A stretch of 7,253 bases of DNA from an uncultured Solirubrobacteraceae bacterium (GTDB lineage: Bacteria; Actinomycetota; Thermoleophilia; Solirubrobacterales; Solirubrobacteraceae), in the NCBI GenBank assembly GCA_902806215.1, contig CADCVT010000305.1, positions 1-7,253 on the forward strand. Direction: 5' to 3'. Made by a program: the position numbers and the translations under genes. This document shows, one piece after another, positions 1 to 5,149 of this stretch (positions are counted from its first letter, which is position 1; each line of letters begins with the position of its first letter). The notes beneath the pieces are model-generated. The model searched no databases. It saw only the letters and a program-made list of their open reading frames with translations, and had not been told where the DNA came from.

Positions 1-1163
1 AGGGTGAGCCCACCGACGCGTTCCAGCTCGAGGAGGTCGAGGTTCCGGAGCCCGGCGCGTTCGAGGTCATCGTCCGCGTCATGGCCGCGGGCGTGAACTT
101 CAACAACGTCTGGGCCTCGTTCGGCAAGCCGATCAGCGTCTTCCCCTACGGCGACCACCCGGAGTTCGGCCATCACATCGGCGGCTCGGACGCGTCCGGC
201 GTCGTGTGGAAGGTCGGCCCCGGCGTCACGCGCTGGAAGGCCGGCGACGAGGTCGTCATCCACTGCAACCAGACCTCGTACGAGGATCCCGAGGTCCACG
301 GCCTCGATCCGATGGCCGCCCCCTCGCAGAAGATCTGGGGCTACGAGACGACCTGGGGCTCCTTCGCGCAGTTCACGAAGGTCCAGGCCCAGCAGCTCCT
401 CCCCAAGCCGAAGCACCTCGCCTGGGACGAGGCCGCCTCGTACGGCCTGACGTACTTCACGGCGTACCGCATGCTGATGAACCGCGGCGCGCTGCAGGCG
501 GGCCACAAGGTCCTCATCTGGGGCGCCGCCGGCGGCCTCGGCGTCTTCGCGACGCAGCTGTGCAAGCTCACCGGCGCGGACTGCGTCGGCGTCGTCAGCT
601 CCGACGAGAAGGGCAAGCTCGTCGAGGAGCTCGGCGCGGTCGGCTACATCAACCGCGACGAGTTCAAGGGCATGATGCGCAAGGGCGACGAGACGCCCGA
701 CGAGGAGAAGGCGCGCTTCAAGGAGTCGCGCGCGTTCGCCAAGCGCGTCAAGGAGCTCCTGGGCGACCCGCCGGACATCGTGTTCGAGCATGTCGGCAAG
801 GCCACGTTCCCGACGTCGGTGTTCACCGTCAGGCCGTTCGGCAAGGTCATCATCTGCGGCGCGACCTCGGGCTACACGCTCGACTTCGACGTCCGGTACC
901 TGTGGATGAAGCAGAAGGAGATCCTCGGCTCGCACTTCGCCAACGCGTGGGAGTGCAACCTCGCCAACGCGCTCATCGAGCAGTCGAAGATCCGCCCGGT
1001 GCTGTGGAAGACGATGCCGTGGGAGGACGTCGCCAACGCCCACCAGCTCATGCACGAGAACAAGCACCTCGGCAAGATCGCCGTGCTCGTCGGCGCCACC
1101 GCCGAGGGCGAGGGCAAGACGGCGGAGGGCCCGGGCGCGATCCGCGCGGAGGTCGGCGCCTGA
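1..1163 (+). CDS. ccr: Crotonyl-CoA carboxylase/reductase, 5'-truncated by window edge
   Basis: Reductive carboxylation of crotonyl-CoA with CO2 and NADPH to (2S)-ethylmalonyl-CoA, the key step of the ethylmalonyl-CoA pathway; cytosolic MDR-family enzyme. The frame is open from base 3, so codons begin there. The ATG at 81 is internal, because VMAAGVNFNNVW is a conserved core stretch of the family. About 386 residues are visible, and family members run to about 440-450, so roughly 50-60 N-terminal residues are missing. Visible signatures are AGSDASG-like GGSDASGVVWKVG, CNQ, IWGYET (Glu codon 345-347), the NADPH-binding WGAAGGLG, FEHVGKATFP, and GSHFAN (His codon 933-935). The Glu and His lie where the CO2-binding residues of characterised CCRs are expected (from family knowledge). 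The C-terminus carries an extra Gly/Glu/Ala-rich tail of about 15 residues after KIAVLVGA. The stop overlaps the next gene (TGATG). A simple crotonyl-CoA reductase is possible but less likely given the CCR-specific motifs. Confidence 0.95.
   Translation, partial: GEPTDAFQLEEVEVPEPGAFEVIVRVMAAGVNFNNVWASFGKPISVFPYGDHPEFGHHIGGSDASGVVWKVGPGVTRWKAGDEVVIHCNQTSYEDPEVHGLDPMAAPSQKIWGYETTWGSFAQFTKVQAQQLLPKPKHLAWDEAASYGLTYFTAYRMLMNRGALQAGHKVLIWGAAGGLGVFATQLCKLTGADCVGVVSSDEKGKLVEELGAVGYINRDEFKGMMRKGDETPDEEKARFKESRAFAKRVKELLGDPPDIVFEHVGKATFPTSVFTVRPFGKVIICGATSGYTLDFDVRYLWMKQKEILGSHFANAWECNLANALIEQSKIRPVLWKTMPWEDVANAHQLMHENKHLGKIAVLVGATAEGEGKTAEGPGAIRAEVGA
1148..1152 (+). promoter_or_regulatory. Ribosome binding site GGAGG for the small gene after ccr
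   Basis: GGAGG lies inside the last codons of ccr, 10 nt before the ATG at 1163. It supports independent or coupled initiation of the 123-residue protein and fixes its start at the TGATG overlap. Confidence 0.65.
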
Positions 1164-1534
1164 TGGCCGGCTGCGTCCACGTTCCGTGGTACGCGACGGC
1201 GTTCCGGTCCGACAAGCTCGAGGAGGCGCTCGTCGAGATCACGCAGATCGCGCCGCGGTACGGCGCGACCTCGTACCACGTGTACCGGTACCGCGATGAC
1301 CGGTACAGGTTCCTCCAGGTCGTGACGTTCGAGGACAAGCTCCAGTGGGAGCGCTACTGGGGCGGGCCGGAGATGACCCGGTTCCGCCAGGTGCACAGCG
1401 GCTGGTACCAGGTGCCGGTGCTCTACCAGTGGGCCGACATCTCGATCGAGGGCGCCATGCCGGCGGACCCGATCATGAGTGGCGGCCCGGCCTCGCTCGA
1501 GACGCCCGGCGAGGGCGGCGACGCACAAGCATGA
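1163..1534 (+). CDS. Small ccr-coupled protein, dimeric alpha+beta-barrel-like, function unknown
   Basis: 123 residues. I do not recognise a named family. The start is fixed by the TGATG overlap with ccr and an upstream GGAGG, so it is very likely translationally coupled to ccr. Residues 1-95 look like one compact alpha+beta domain: a strand (CVHVPWYATAF), a helix (SDKLEEALVEITQIAPRYGA), a strand pair (SYHVYRYRDDRYRFLQVVTF), a helix (DKLQWERYWGGPEMTRFRQVH) and a last strand (YQVPVLYQWADISIEG). This order resembles ABM/ferredoxin-like dimeric alpha/beta barrels. It is rich in Tyr and Trp. The last 25 residues are Gly/Pro/Ala-rich and probably disordered. There is no signal peptide or membrane segment. 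Inference from position: it acts with, or on products of, Ccr, for example as an accessory or ligand-binding protein. The fold guess is by eye only. Confidence 0.8.
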   Translation: MAGCVHVPWYATAFRSDKLEEALVEITQIAPRYGATSYHVYRYRDDRYRFLQVVTFEDKLQWERYWGGPEMTRFRQVHSGWYQVPVLYQWADISIEGAMPADPIMSGGPASLETPGEGGDAQA

Positions 1535-1541
1535 GGGCCCG

Positions 1542-1568
1542 GGAGAATCGCCCCCTGGGCGATTCTCC
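1542..1568. terminator. Strong hairpin 1 of a tandem pair after the ccr operon
   Basis: Perfect 12-bp inverted repeat: GGAGAATCGCCC at 1542-1553 and GGGCGATTCTCC at 1557-1568, with a 3-nt loop. It starts 8 nt after the stop codon of the plus-strand operon and lies between convergent genes, so it is most simply a terminator for either strand. There is no T-run after either arm, so intrinsic termination in the E. coli sense is not shown. Confidence 0.7.
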
Positions 1569-1570
1569 AA

Positions 1571-1596
1571 GGCAATCGCCCCCTAGGGCGATTGCC
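1571..1596. terminator. Strong hairpin 2 of the tandem pair, spanning the hydrolase stop codon
   Basis: Perfect 11-bp inverted repeat: GGCAATCGCCC at 1571-1581 and GGGCGATTGCC at 1586-1596, with a 4-nt loop CCTA. It lies 2 bp from hairpin 1 and shares the core AATCGCCCCCT...GGGCGATT. The minus-strand TAG stop (1583-1585) of the hydrolase sits at the loop, and the last residues of that protein (QSP) are encoded by one arm. Probably a convergent, bidirectional terminator; a small duplicated repeat unit is the alternative. Confidence 0.7.
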
Positions 1597-2944
1597 CGAA
1601 GTCCATCACGAGTCGGGCCACGAGGTCCGGCCGCTCGACCTGGGGCGAGTGCCCCAGGCCGGGCAGCTCGACGACGCGCGCGCCGCGGATCCGCCGGTAG
1701 CGGTCCGCGCGCTCGCCCTCCTCGTCGTCGGTGCCGAAGACCGCCGCGAACGGCTTGTCGATCCGCGCCGCCCGCTCGTCGAGCGGGGACGCCTTGGTGT
1801 AGTCGCTCATCGTTGTGCCAGGCGCGTTCCACGCGCGCCACGTGAGCCGGTCCGGCGCGCTCGCCATCGCGGGCGAGAGATCGATCCGCGGGTCGAGGCC
1901 GCGCTCGTATCCGTGGCGGATCCACGTGCGCGGCGCGAACGCCCTGAGGAGGTGGCCGGTCACCGGCAGGAACGCCGGCGTCTGGTACGACAGCTCGTGC
2001 TCCTGGCCGACGTCGGGGCCGGTCCCGATGATCATCACCCGAGCCGCGAGCCCGGGGTGGCGCTCGGCGAACGCGATCGCCACCGCCCCGCCCATCGAGT
2101 GCCCGACGATCGTCGCGTCGCGCACGCCGGCGCGTCGCACGCCGGCCGCGACGAAGTCCGCCTGCTCCTCCATCGAGTAGCCGTCGCGCGGCTTCTCCGA
2201 GCGGCCGTGCCCGCGCAGGTCGACGCGCACGATCCGGTGCTCGGCCTCCAAATGCGGTATGAGCGGATCCCACCAGTGGTGGTCGACCGAGTAGCCGTGG
2301 ATGAGCACGAGCGGCGGCCTGCCCCGCTCGCCGTCGACGACGAGGTGCGGCCTCGCGCCGCTCTCCGTCCGGCGCTCCTCGACGACCACCGTCACGACGA
2401 CCAGCGCGAGCACGGCGACCGCAAGTGCGACCGCGACGCGACGGTGGCGGCGCGCGAGGACGACGAGCACGAAGAGGACGCTGAAGCCGATGAGCGCGAA
2501 CTTGACCGACGCGAAGAACGCCGCGACCGGCGGGCCCACGTCGACCGCCCGGCCCTCGAGCACGACCAGCAGCGCGACGTTCTCCCCGGCGTCGCATGCG
2601 GCCGCGAGCGGTGCGGCGACGGCGGCGAACCGACCGGCCCGCCCCAGGCGCTCCCACCCCGCGTCGAGCGCGCGGTCGCGCATCGCCCGAGCGGCGAGCG
2701 CCCAGAACGCGCCGTAGCCGGCGAGGTAGAGGAAGTCGAGCCACAGCGACAGCCGCGCCGCGTCCCGCGCGTCCCCGTCCCACTCGAGGAGGATCTCGCT
2801 CGCCCGCTCCTGCGACCACGCGAGCTCGAACCAGACGATGTCCGGTCCTCCGGCGTCCCACATCGGAGCGGCGAGCCCAGCCATCACGAGCCCGAGCACC
2901 CCCGTCGGAACCCCGATGAGCCACAGCCAGGCCCGCCTGCTCAT
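1583..2944 (-). CDS. Membrane-anchored alpha/beta hydrolase (five-helix N-terminal domain fused to hydrolase)
   Basis: 453 residues. The N-terminal half is a membrane domain with hydrophobic segments near 8-27, 66-86, 105-130, 138-163 and 169-188. The cytosolic-type loops are basic (near 87-104 and 164-169), which by the positive-inside rule puts the C-terminal domain outside the cytoplasm. Residues about 195-453 form a complete alpha/beta hydrolase: oxyanion HG (216-217), RGHGRSEKP (244-252), nucleophile Ser283 in GHSMGG, acid Asp406 in FGTDD, and His432 in GLGHS. This predicts an active serine hydrolase (esterase, lipase or C-C hydrolase); the substrate is unknown. The ATG at 2944 was chosen over an in-frame GTG at 2989, because the latter has no ribosome site and a TAGTCT -10 box lies 7 nt before the ATG, suggesting leaderless transcription. 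The gene is convergent with ccr and divergent from the DUF559 gene. Confidence 0.88.
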   Translation of the reverse strand: MSRRAWLWLIGVPTGVLGLVMAGLAAPMWDAGGPDIVWFELAWSQERASEILLEWDGDARDAARLSLWLDFLYLAGYGAFWALAARAMRDRALDAGWERLGRAGRFAAVAAPLAAACDAGENVALLVVLEGRAVDVGPPVAAFFASVKFALIGFSVLFVLVVLARRHRRVAVALAVAVLALVVVTVVVEERRTESGARPHLVVDGERGRPPLVLIHGYSVDHHWWDPLIPHLEAEHRIVRVDLRGHGRSEKPRDGYSMEEQADFVAAGVRRAGVRDATIVGHSMGGAVAIAFAERHPGLAARVMIIGTGPDVGQEHELSYQTPAFLPVTGHLLRAFAPRTWIRHGYERGLDPRIDLSPAMASAPDRLTWRAWNAPGTTMSDYTKASPLDERAARIDKPFAAVFGTDDEEGERADRYRRIRGARVVELPGLGHSPQVERPDLVARLVMDFGQSP

Positions 2945-2951
2945 CCTGCGC

Positions 2952-2982
2952 AGACTATTCGCACTTCCGGCGCAATTCGCAA
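2952..2982 (-). promoter_or_regulatory. Putative promoter of the membrane-hydrolase gene (leaderless type)
   Basis: On the minus strand, TTGCGA (2982-2977) resembles a -35 box. After a long 19-bp spacer, TAGTCT (2957-2952) matches the TAnnnT -10 pattern. The -10 box ends 7 nt before the ATG at 2944, so transcription would begin at or next to the start codon. No Shine-Dalgarno is placed there, which agrees with leaderless initiation. Inference from sequence only. Confidence 0.4.
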
Positions 2983-3017
2983 CTCCCACGGTTCGAGTCC
3001 GGCGCGACGATCACGGC

Positions 3018-3983
3018 ATGAGCGCCGAGATCGACGAAACCGCTGACATAGGACGACAACGTCGATCTCGGTATGACGACGCGGCGATCGTCGCCCTCGC
3101 TGAGCGTCAGCACGGCGCCGTCGGCCGCGACCAGCTCGCGGCGCTCGGTATCGGAGAGGGAGCTATCCGGTACCGGCTGACCTGCGGCCGGCTCTACGAG
3201 ATCCACCGGGGCGTGTACGCCGTCGGCGGACGGCGCCTGACGGTCGCGGGCCGGAGGCAGGCTGCTCTGCTGGCACTCGGGCCGGCTGCGGTGCTCAGCC
3301 ACCGCGCGGCTGCCGCCCAGTGGGGTCTACGGCGCAGCGAGGCAGTCGACGTGACCGTGCCCCGCGACCGCCGCGCACCCTCAGGGGTGGTCGTGCACCG
3401 ATCGATCCTCCCGGCCGACGAGATCACCGAACGAGGCGGGTTCGCGGTCACGACGGTGTCGCGGACGATCCTCGACCTCGCCGCGATCCGGCCGCTGCAC
3501 GAAGTCGCCAAGGCGGCGGACGAAGCCGAACGCCTACGACTCGGAGACAGCCTCTCCCTCGCTGATGTCGTTGCGCGCTACCCGGGCACGCGAGGGATCC
3601 GGAAGGTGAGGGCGATCCTCACCGATGCGCGCATCGGCGCCGACGTCACACGGAGCGAGCTCGAGGACCGGTTCCTGCGGCTCGTCCGGCGGGCGAGGCT
3701 GCCCCGCCCGCAGACGAACGTCCTCGTCGAGACCGCGACCCGCACGTACGAGTGCGACTGCGTCTGGCGCGAGGAGCGGCTGATCGTCGAGCTCGATGGC
3801 CACGCGAGCCACGGCACACGCCGCGCGTACGAGTCCGATCGCGAGCGCGACCGAGCGCTCAACGCCGCCGGCTGGCGGACGGTCCGCATCACCTGGCGGC
3901 AGCTCCACACCGATCCCGAGAGCGTCCGCCGGGACCTCCGAGCGCTGCTCTCATCGTCGAGGTCGACGAAACCGCTGACATAG
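3018..3983 (+). CDS. AbiEi-like winged-helix / DUF559 (Vsr-like PD-(D/E)XK fold) protein, repeat-flanked
   Basis: 321 residues. Residues about 20-70 match the AbiEi-type antitoxin N-terminal winged helix (IVALAERQHGAVGRDQL, RGVYAVG). Residues about 75-200 are a linker domain (VLSHRAAAAQWGL, VSRTILDLA). Residues about 212-310 match the DUF559/Vsr-like endonuclease fold: SELEDRFLRL, Asp247 in ECDCVW, Glu258 and Asp260 in IVELDGHASH, then DRERDRALNAAGWRTVR. The acidic residues expected for a PD-(D/E)XK site are present, but activity is not established for this family. No AbiEii-like toxin is next to it, so it is an orphan. The ATG at 3018 is chosen because longer in-frame extension runs into the divergent gene; no ribosome site is evident. 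The codons look less GC-biased than those of neighbours (more GCT, GGA, CTA), which suggests acquisition. Its first 18 codons overlap repeat copy A, and its TAG stop lies inside repeat copy B. Confidence 0.88.
   Translation: MSAEIDETADIGRQRRSRYDDAAIVALAERQHGAVGRDQLAALGIGEGAIRYRLTCGRLYEIHRGVYAVGGRRLTVAGRRQAALLALGPAAVLSHRAAAAQWGLRRSEAVDVTVPRDRRAPSGVVVHRSILPADEITERGGFAVTTVSRTILDLAAIRPLHEVAKAADEAERLRLGDSLSLADVVARYPGTRGIRKVRAILTDARIGADVTRSELEDRFLRLVRRARLPRPQTNVLVETATRTYECDCVWREERLIVELDGHASHGTRRAYESDRERDRALNAAGWRTVRITWRQLHTDPESVRRDLRALLSSSRSTKPLT
3025..3071. repeat. 47-bp palindromic repeat, copy A
   Basis: Perfect 12-bp outer inverted repeat CCGAGATCGACG (3025-3036) and CGTCGATCTCGG (3060-3071) around a 23-nt spacer that begins AAACCGCTGACATAG. 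It matches copy B (3957-4003) at about 41 of 47 positions in the same orientation, with no length change. It begins 7 nt into the DUF559 gene and encodes residues 3-18. The inner 6-bp stem of copy B is lost here because the second inner arm reads GACGAC. Confidence 0.85.
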
Positions 3984-4003
3984 AGCGGTAACGTCGATCT
4001 CGG
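3957..4003. repeat. 47-bp palindromic repeat, copy B, with fuller stem-loop
   Basis: Outer arms TCGAGGTCGACG (3957-3968) and CGTCGATCTCGG (3992-4003) pair over 12 bp in plus-strand RNA if two G-U pairs are allowed. An AA/AA internal loop and a 6-bp inner stem ACCGCT (3971-3976) with AGCGGT (3984-3989) close on the 7-nt loop GACATAG. That loop holds the TAG stop (3981-3983) of the DUF559 gene. The repeat ends 5 bp before the stop codon of the convergent sigma-factor gene, so it could also end transcription from both sides; no T-run is present. Confidence 0.85.
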
Positions 4004-4008
4004 CGTGC

Positions 4009-4833
4009 TCAGGCGGCGTCGACCGCGCTGCTGGGAGCGCGCTCGATGTTCATCCGGAGGCGCGCGAGCGCCTGGCGGATGAGGCGGGAGACCTGCATCT
4101 GGGAGACGCCGATGCGGCGGGAGATCTCGGTCTGCGTGAGGTCCTCCTCGAAGCGCAGCCGCAGGATCTCCTTGTCGCGCGTCGTCAGCACGTCGAGGGC
4201 GCCGTCGATGAGCACGCGGATCTCCGCGCGCACGAGCTCCGCGTCGACGATGCCGAGCGAGTCGCCGAGCGTGGAGTCCTCCCCCATCGGCTCGTCGAAC
4301 GAGCGCGCGCGGCGCGCGTCGGCGCTCTGGATCGTCGCGAGCACGTCCTCGAACGGCGCCTCGATCTTCTTCGCGAGCTCGACGACGGTCGGCGAGCGGC
4401 CGAGCGAGTTCGTCAGCTCGTCGCGCGCCTTGGCGACCTGGAGCTGCAGCTCCTGCGTGCCGCGCGGCACGCGCACCGCCCACGTCTTGTCGCGGAAGTG
4501 GCGCTTGATCTCGCCGAGCACGGTCGGCGTCGCGTAGGAGGAGAAGCGCACCTCGCGATCGAGGTCGAAGCCCTCGATCGCCTTCATGATCCCGACGCAC
4601 GCGACCTGCACGAGATCGTCGAGCGGCTCGCCGCGACCGGCGTAGCGACCGGCGAGCGCCCGGGCGAGGGGCAGCATCTCCTCGGCCAGTTGGTCGCGTG
4701 CACGGAGGTCGCCGTGACGGTGGTAGCGGTGCAGCAGCACGCGCTCGCGATCGGCACGGTGGCCCGGCTGGGTCGGGGGGGCGGAATCCCCCTCGGCAGT
4801 ACGGCTCACCCCCAGCACTACATCAGAAACCAA
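4009..4833 (-). CDS. SigB/SigF-type RNA polymerase sigma factor
   Basis: 274 residues from a TTG at 4833. Directs core RNA polymerase to alternative, usually stress or development, promoters. Region 2 spans about 40-116 (LDDLVQVACVGIMKAIEGFD, RFSSYATPTVLGEIKRHFRD). Region 3 is about 117-200 (WAVRVPRGTQELQ, LGRSPTVVELA, LGDSLG). Region 4 is about 205-262 with a helix-turn-helix DLTQTEISRRIGVSQMQVSR. All three are intact, and the length is normal for SigB/SigF/SigG proteins. The start is uncertain: no good ribosome site precedes TTG 4833, and GTG at 4809 (VSRTAEG...) is an equal option; the conserved part begins near residue 25. Unusually, no anti-sigma or anti-anti-sigma gene is adjacent. It follows clpS by about 28 bp on the same strand, so co-transcription is plausible, with a hairpin between them. 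Convergent with the DUF559 gene. Confidence 0.93.
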   Translation of the reverse strand: MVSDVVLGVSRTAEGDSAPPTQPGHRADRERVLLHRYHRHGDLRARDQLAEEMLPLARALAGRYAGRGEPLDDLVQVACVGIMKAIEGFDLDREVRFSSYATPTVLGEIKRHFRDKTWAVRVPRGTQELQLQVAKARDELTNSLGRSPTVVELAKKIEAPFEDVLATIQSADARRARSFDEPMGEDSTLGDSLGIVDAELVRAEIRVLIDGALDVLTTRDKEILRLRFEEDLTQTEISRRIGVSQMQVSRLIRQALARLRMNIERAPSSAVDAA

Positions 4834-4843
4834 CCCCGTGCGC

Positions 4844-4863
4844 GAGCGGCGGGGGAGCCGCTC
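4844..4863 (-). other. Hairpin between clpS and the sigma gene (attenuator or weak terminator)
   Basis: 7-bp inverted repeat GAGCGGC (4844-4850) and GCCGCTC (4857-4863) with a 6-nt loop, overlapping the clpS stop codon (4864-4862). There is no T-run after it on the minus strand, so partial termination, mRNA end protection or chance in GC-rich sequence all remain possible. Confidence 0.35.
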
Positions 4864-5149
4864 AGTCGCGCTCGAGCGGGGCCATCGAGAGCCCCTCGTC
4901 GCGCAGCTGCTCCCAGTACAGCTCCGCCTGCTCGCGCTGGCCGCTCCACACGACGGCCCGTCCGGTGTGGTGGATGGCGTCGGCGACCTGGTAGCCCTGG
5001 CTGATGCTCATGCCGGGGATGTACCGCGCGAGCGCCTGGGCGACGTGGTCGAACGTGTTGTGGTCGTCGTTGAGGACGATCACCTTCCAGTTGCCCCCCA
5101 GCCCGCTGTCTGGTCCGGCGGTGCGAGGAAGCTCGGTGGTCTCCGTCAT
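4862..5149 (-). CDS. clpS: ClpS, ATP-dependent Clp protease adaptor
   Basis: 95 residues. Binds N-degron substrates and the N-domain of the ClpA/ClpC unfoldase, delivering proteins with destabilising N-terminal residues to ClpP. The core WKVIVLNDDHNTFDHV holds the N-end pocket Asn-Asp (27-28). IHHTGRA gives His60, matching the pocket His of characterised ClpS. Phe33 is at the position where the E. coli protein has its gatekeeper Met. The C-terminal pattern GRAVVWSGQREQAE...APLERD is like actinobacterial ClpS. The first 20 residues are the usual flexible tail. The ATG at 5149 overlaps the stop of the upstream gene (ATGA), so translation is probably coupled; there is no clear ribosome site of its own. 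Confidence 0.95.
   Translation of the reverse strand: MTETTELPRTAGPDSGLGGNWKVIVLNDDHNTFDHVAQALARYIPGMSISQGYQVADAIHHTGRAVVWSGQREQAELYWEQLRDEGLSMAPLERD

Noticed and set aside
206..1162. Long open frame in phase with the small gene, upstream of 1163
   Set aside because: Its translation is Arg/Gly/Pro-rich shadow of ccr; only the part from ATG 1163 has a ribosome site and protein-like composition.
2121..2146. In-frame tandem repeat CGCACGCCGGC with 15-bp period inside the hydrolase
   Set aside because: Encodes a short AGVRR/AGVRD duplication in a GC-rich helix; too small to mean more than local slippage or chance.
2945..2989. GTG start of the hydrolase at 2989
   Set aside because: No ribosome site, and it would read through the TAGTCT -10 box; ATG 2944 gives a normal basic N-terminus before the first helix.
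2990..3000. GGTTCGAGTCC, like a tRNA T-loop, beside the repeat-flanked gene
   Set aside because: Only three T-stem pairs form and no anticodon arm, D arm or acceptor stem can be found upstream; probably chance, though a remnant of a tRNA attachment site cannot be excluded.
2838..3017. N-terminal extension of the DUF559 gene to 2838
   Set aside because: It would overlap the divergent hydrolase start and its promoter, and the added residues look like non-coding translation; ATG 3018 is preferred.
1592..3046. 484-codon plus-strand open frame opposite the hydrolase
   Set aside because: Arg/Glu/His-rich composition typical of the antisense of a GC-rich gene; the minus strand carries a complete catalytic triad.
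4293..4322. GCGC-rich palindromic run inside the sigma gene
   Set aside because: Explained by Arg/Ala codons (DARRARSF) in a GC-rich genome.
4806..4831. GGTTT-N15-GGGTGA on the minus strand, resembling a SigF-type promoter that could autoregulate the sigma gene
   Set aside because: Spacer shorter than usual, the -10 part differs from GGGTAT in its last two bases, and it overlaps the candidate start codons.
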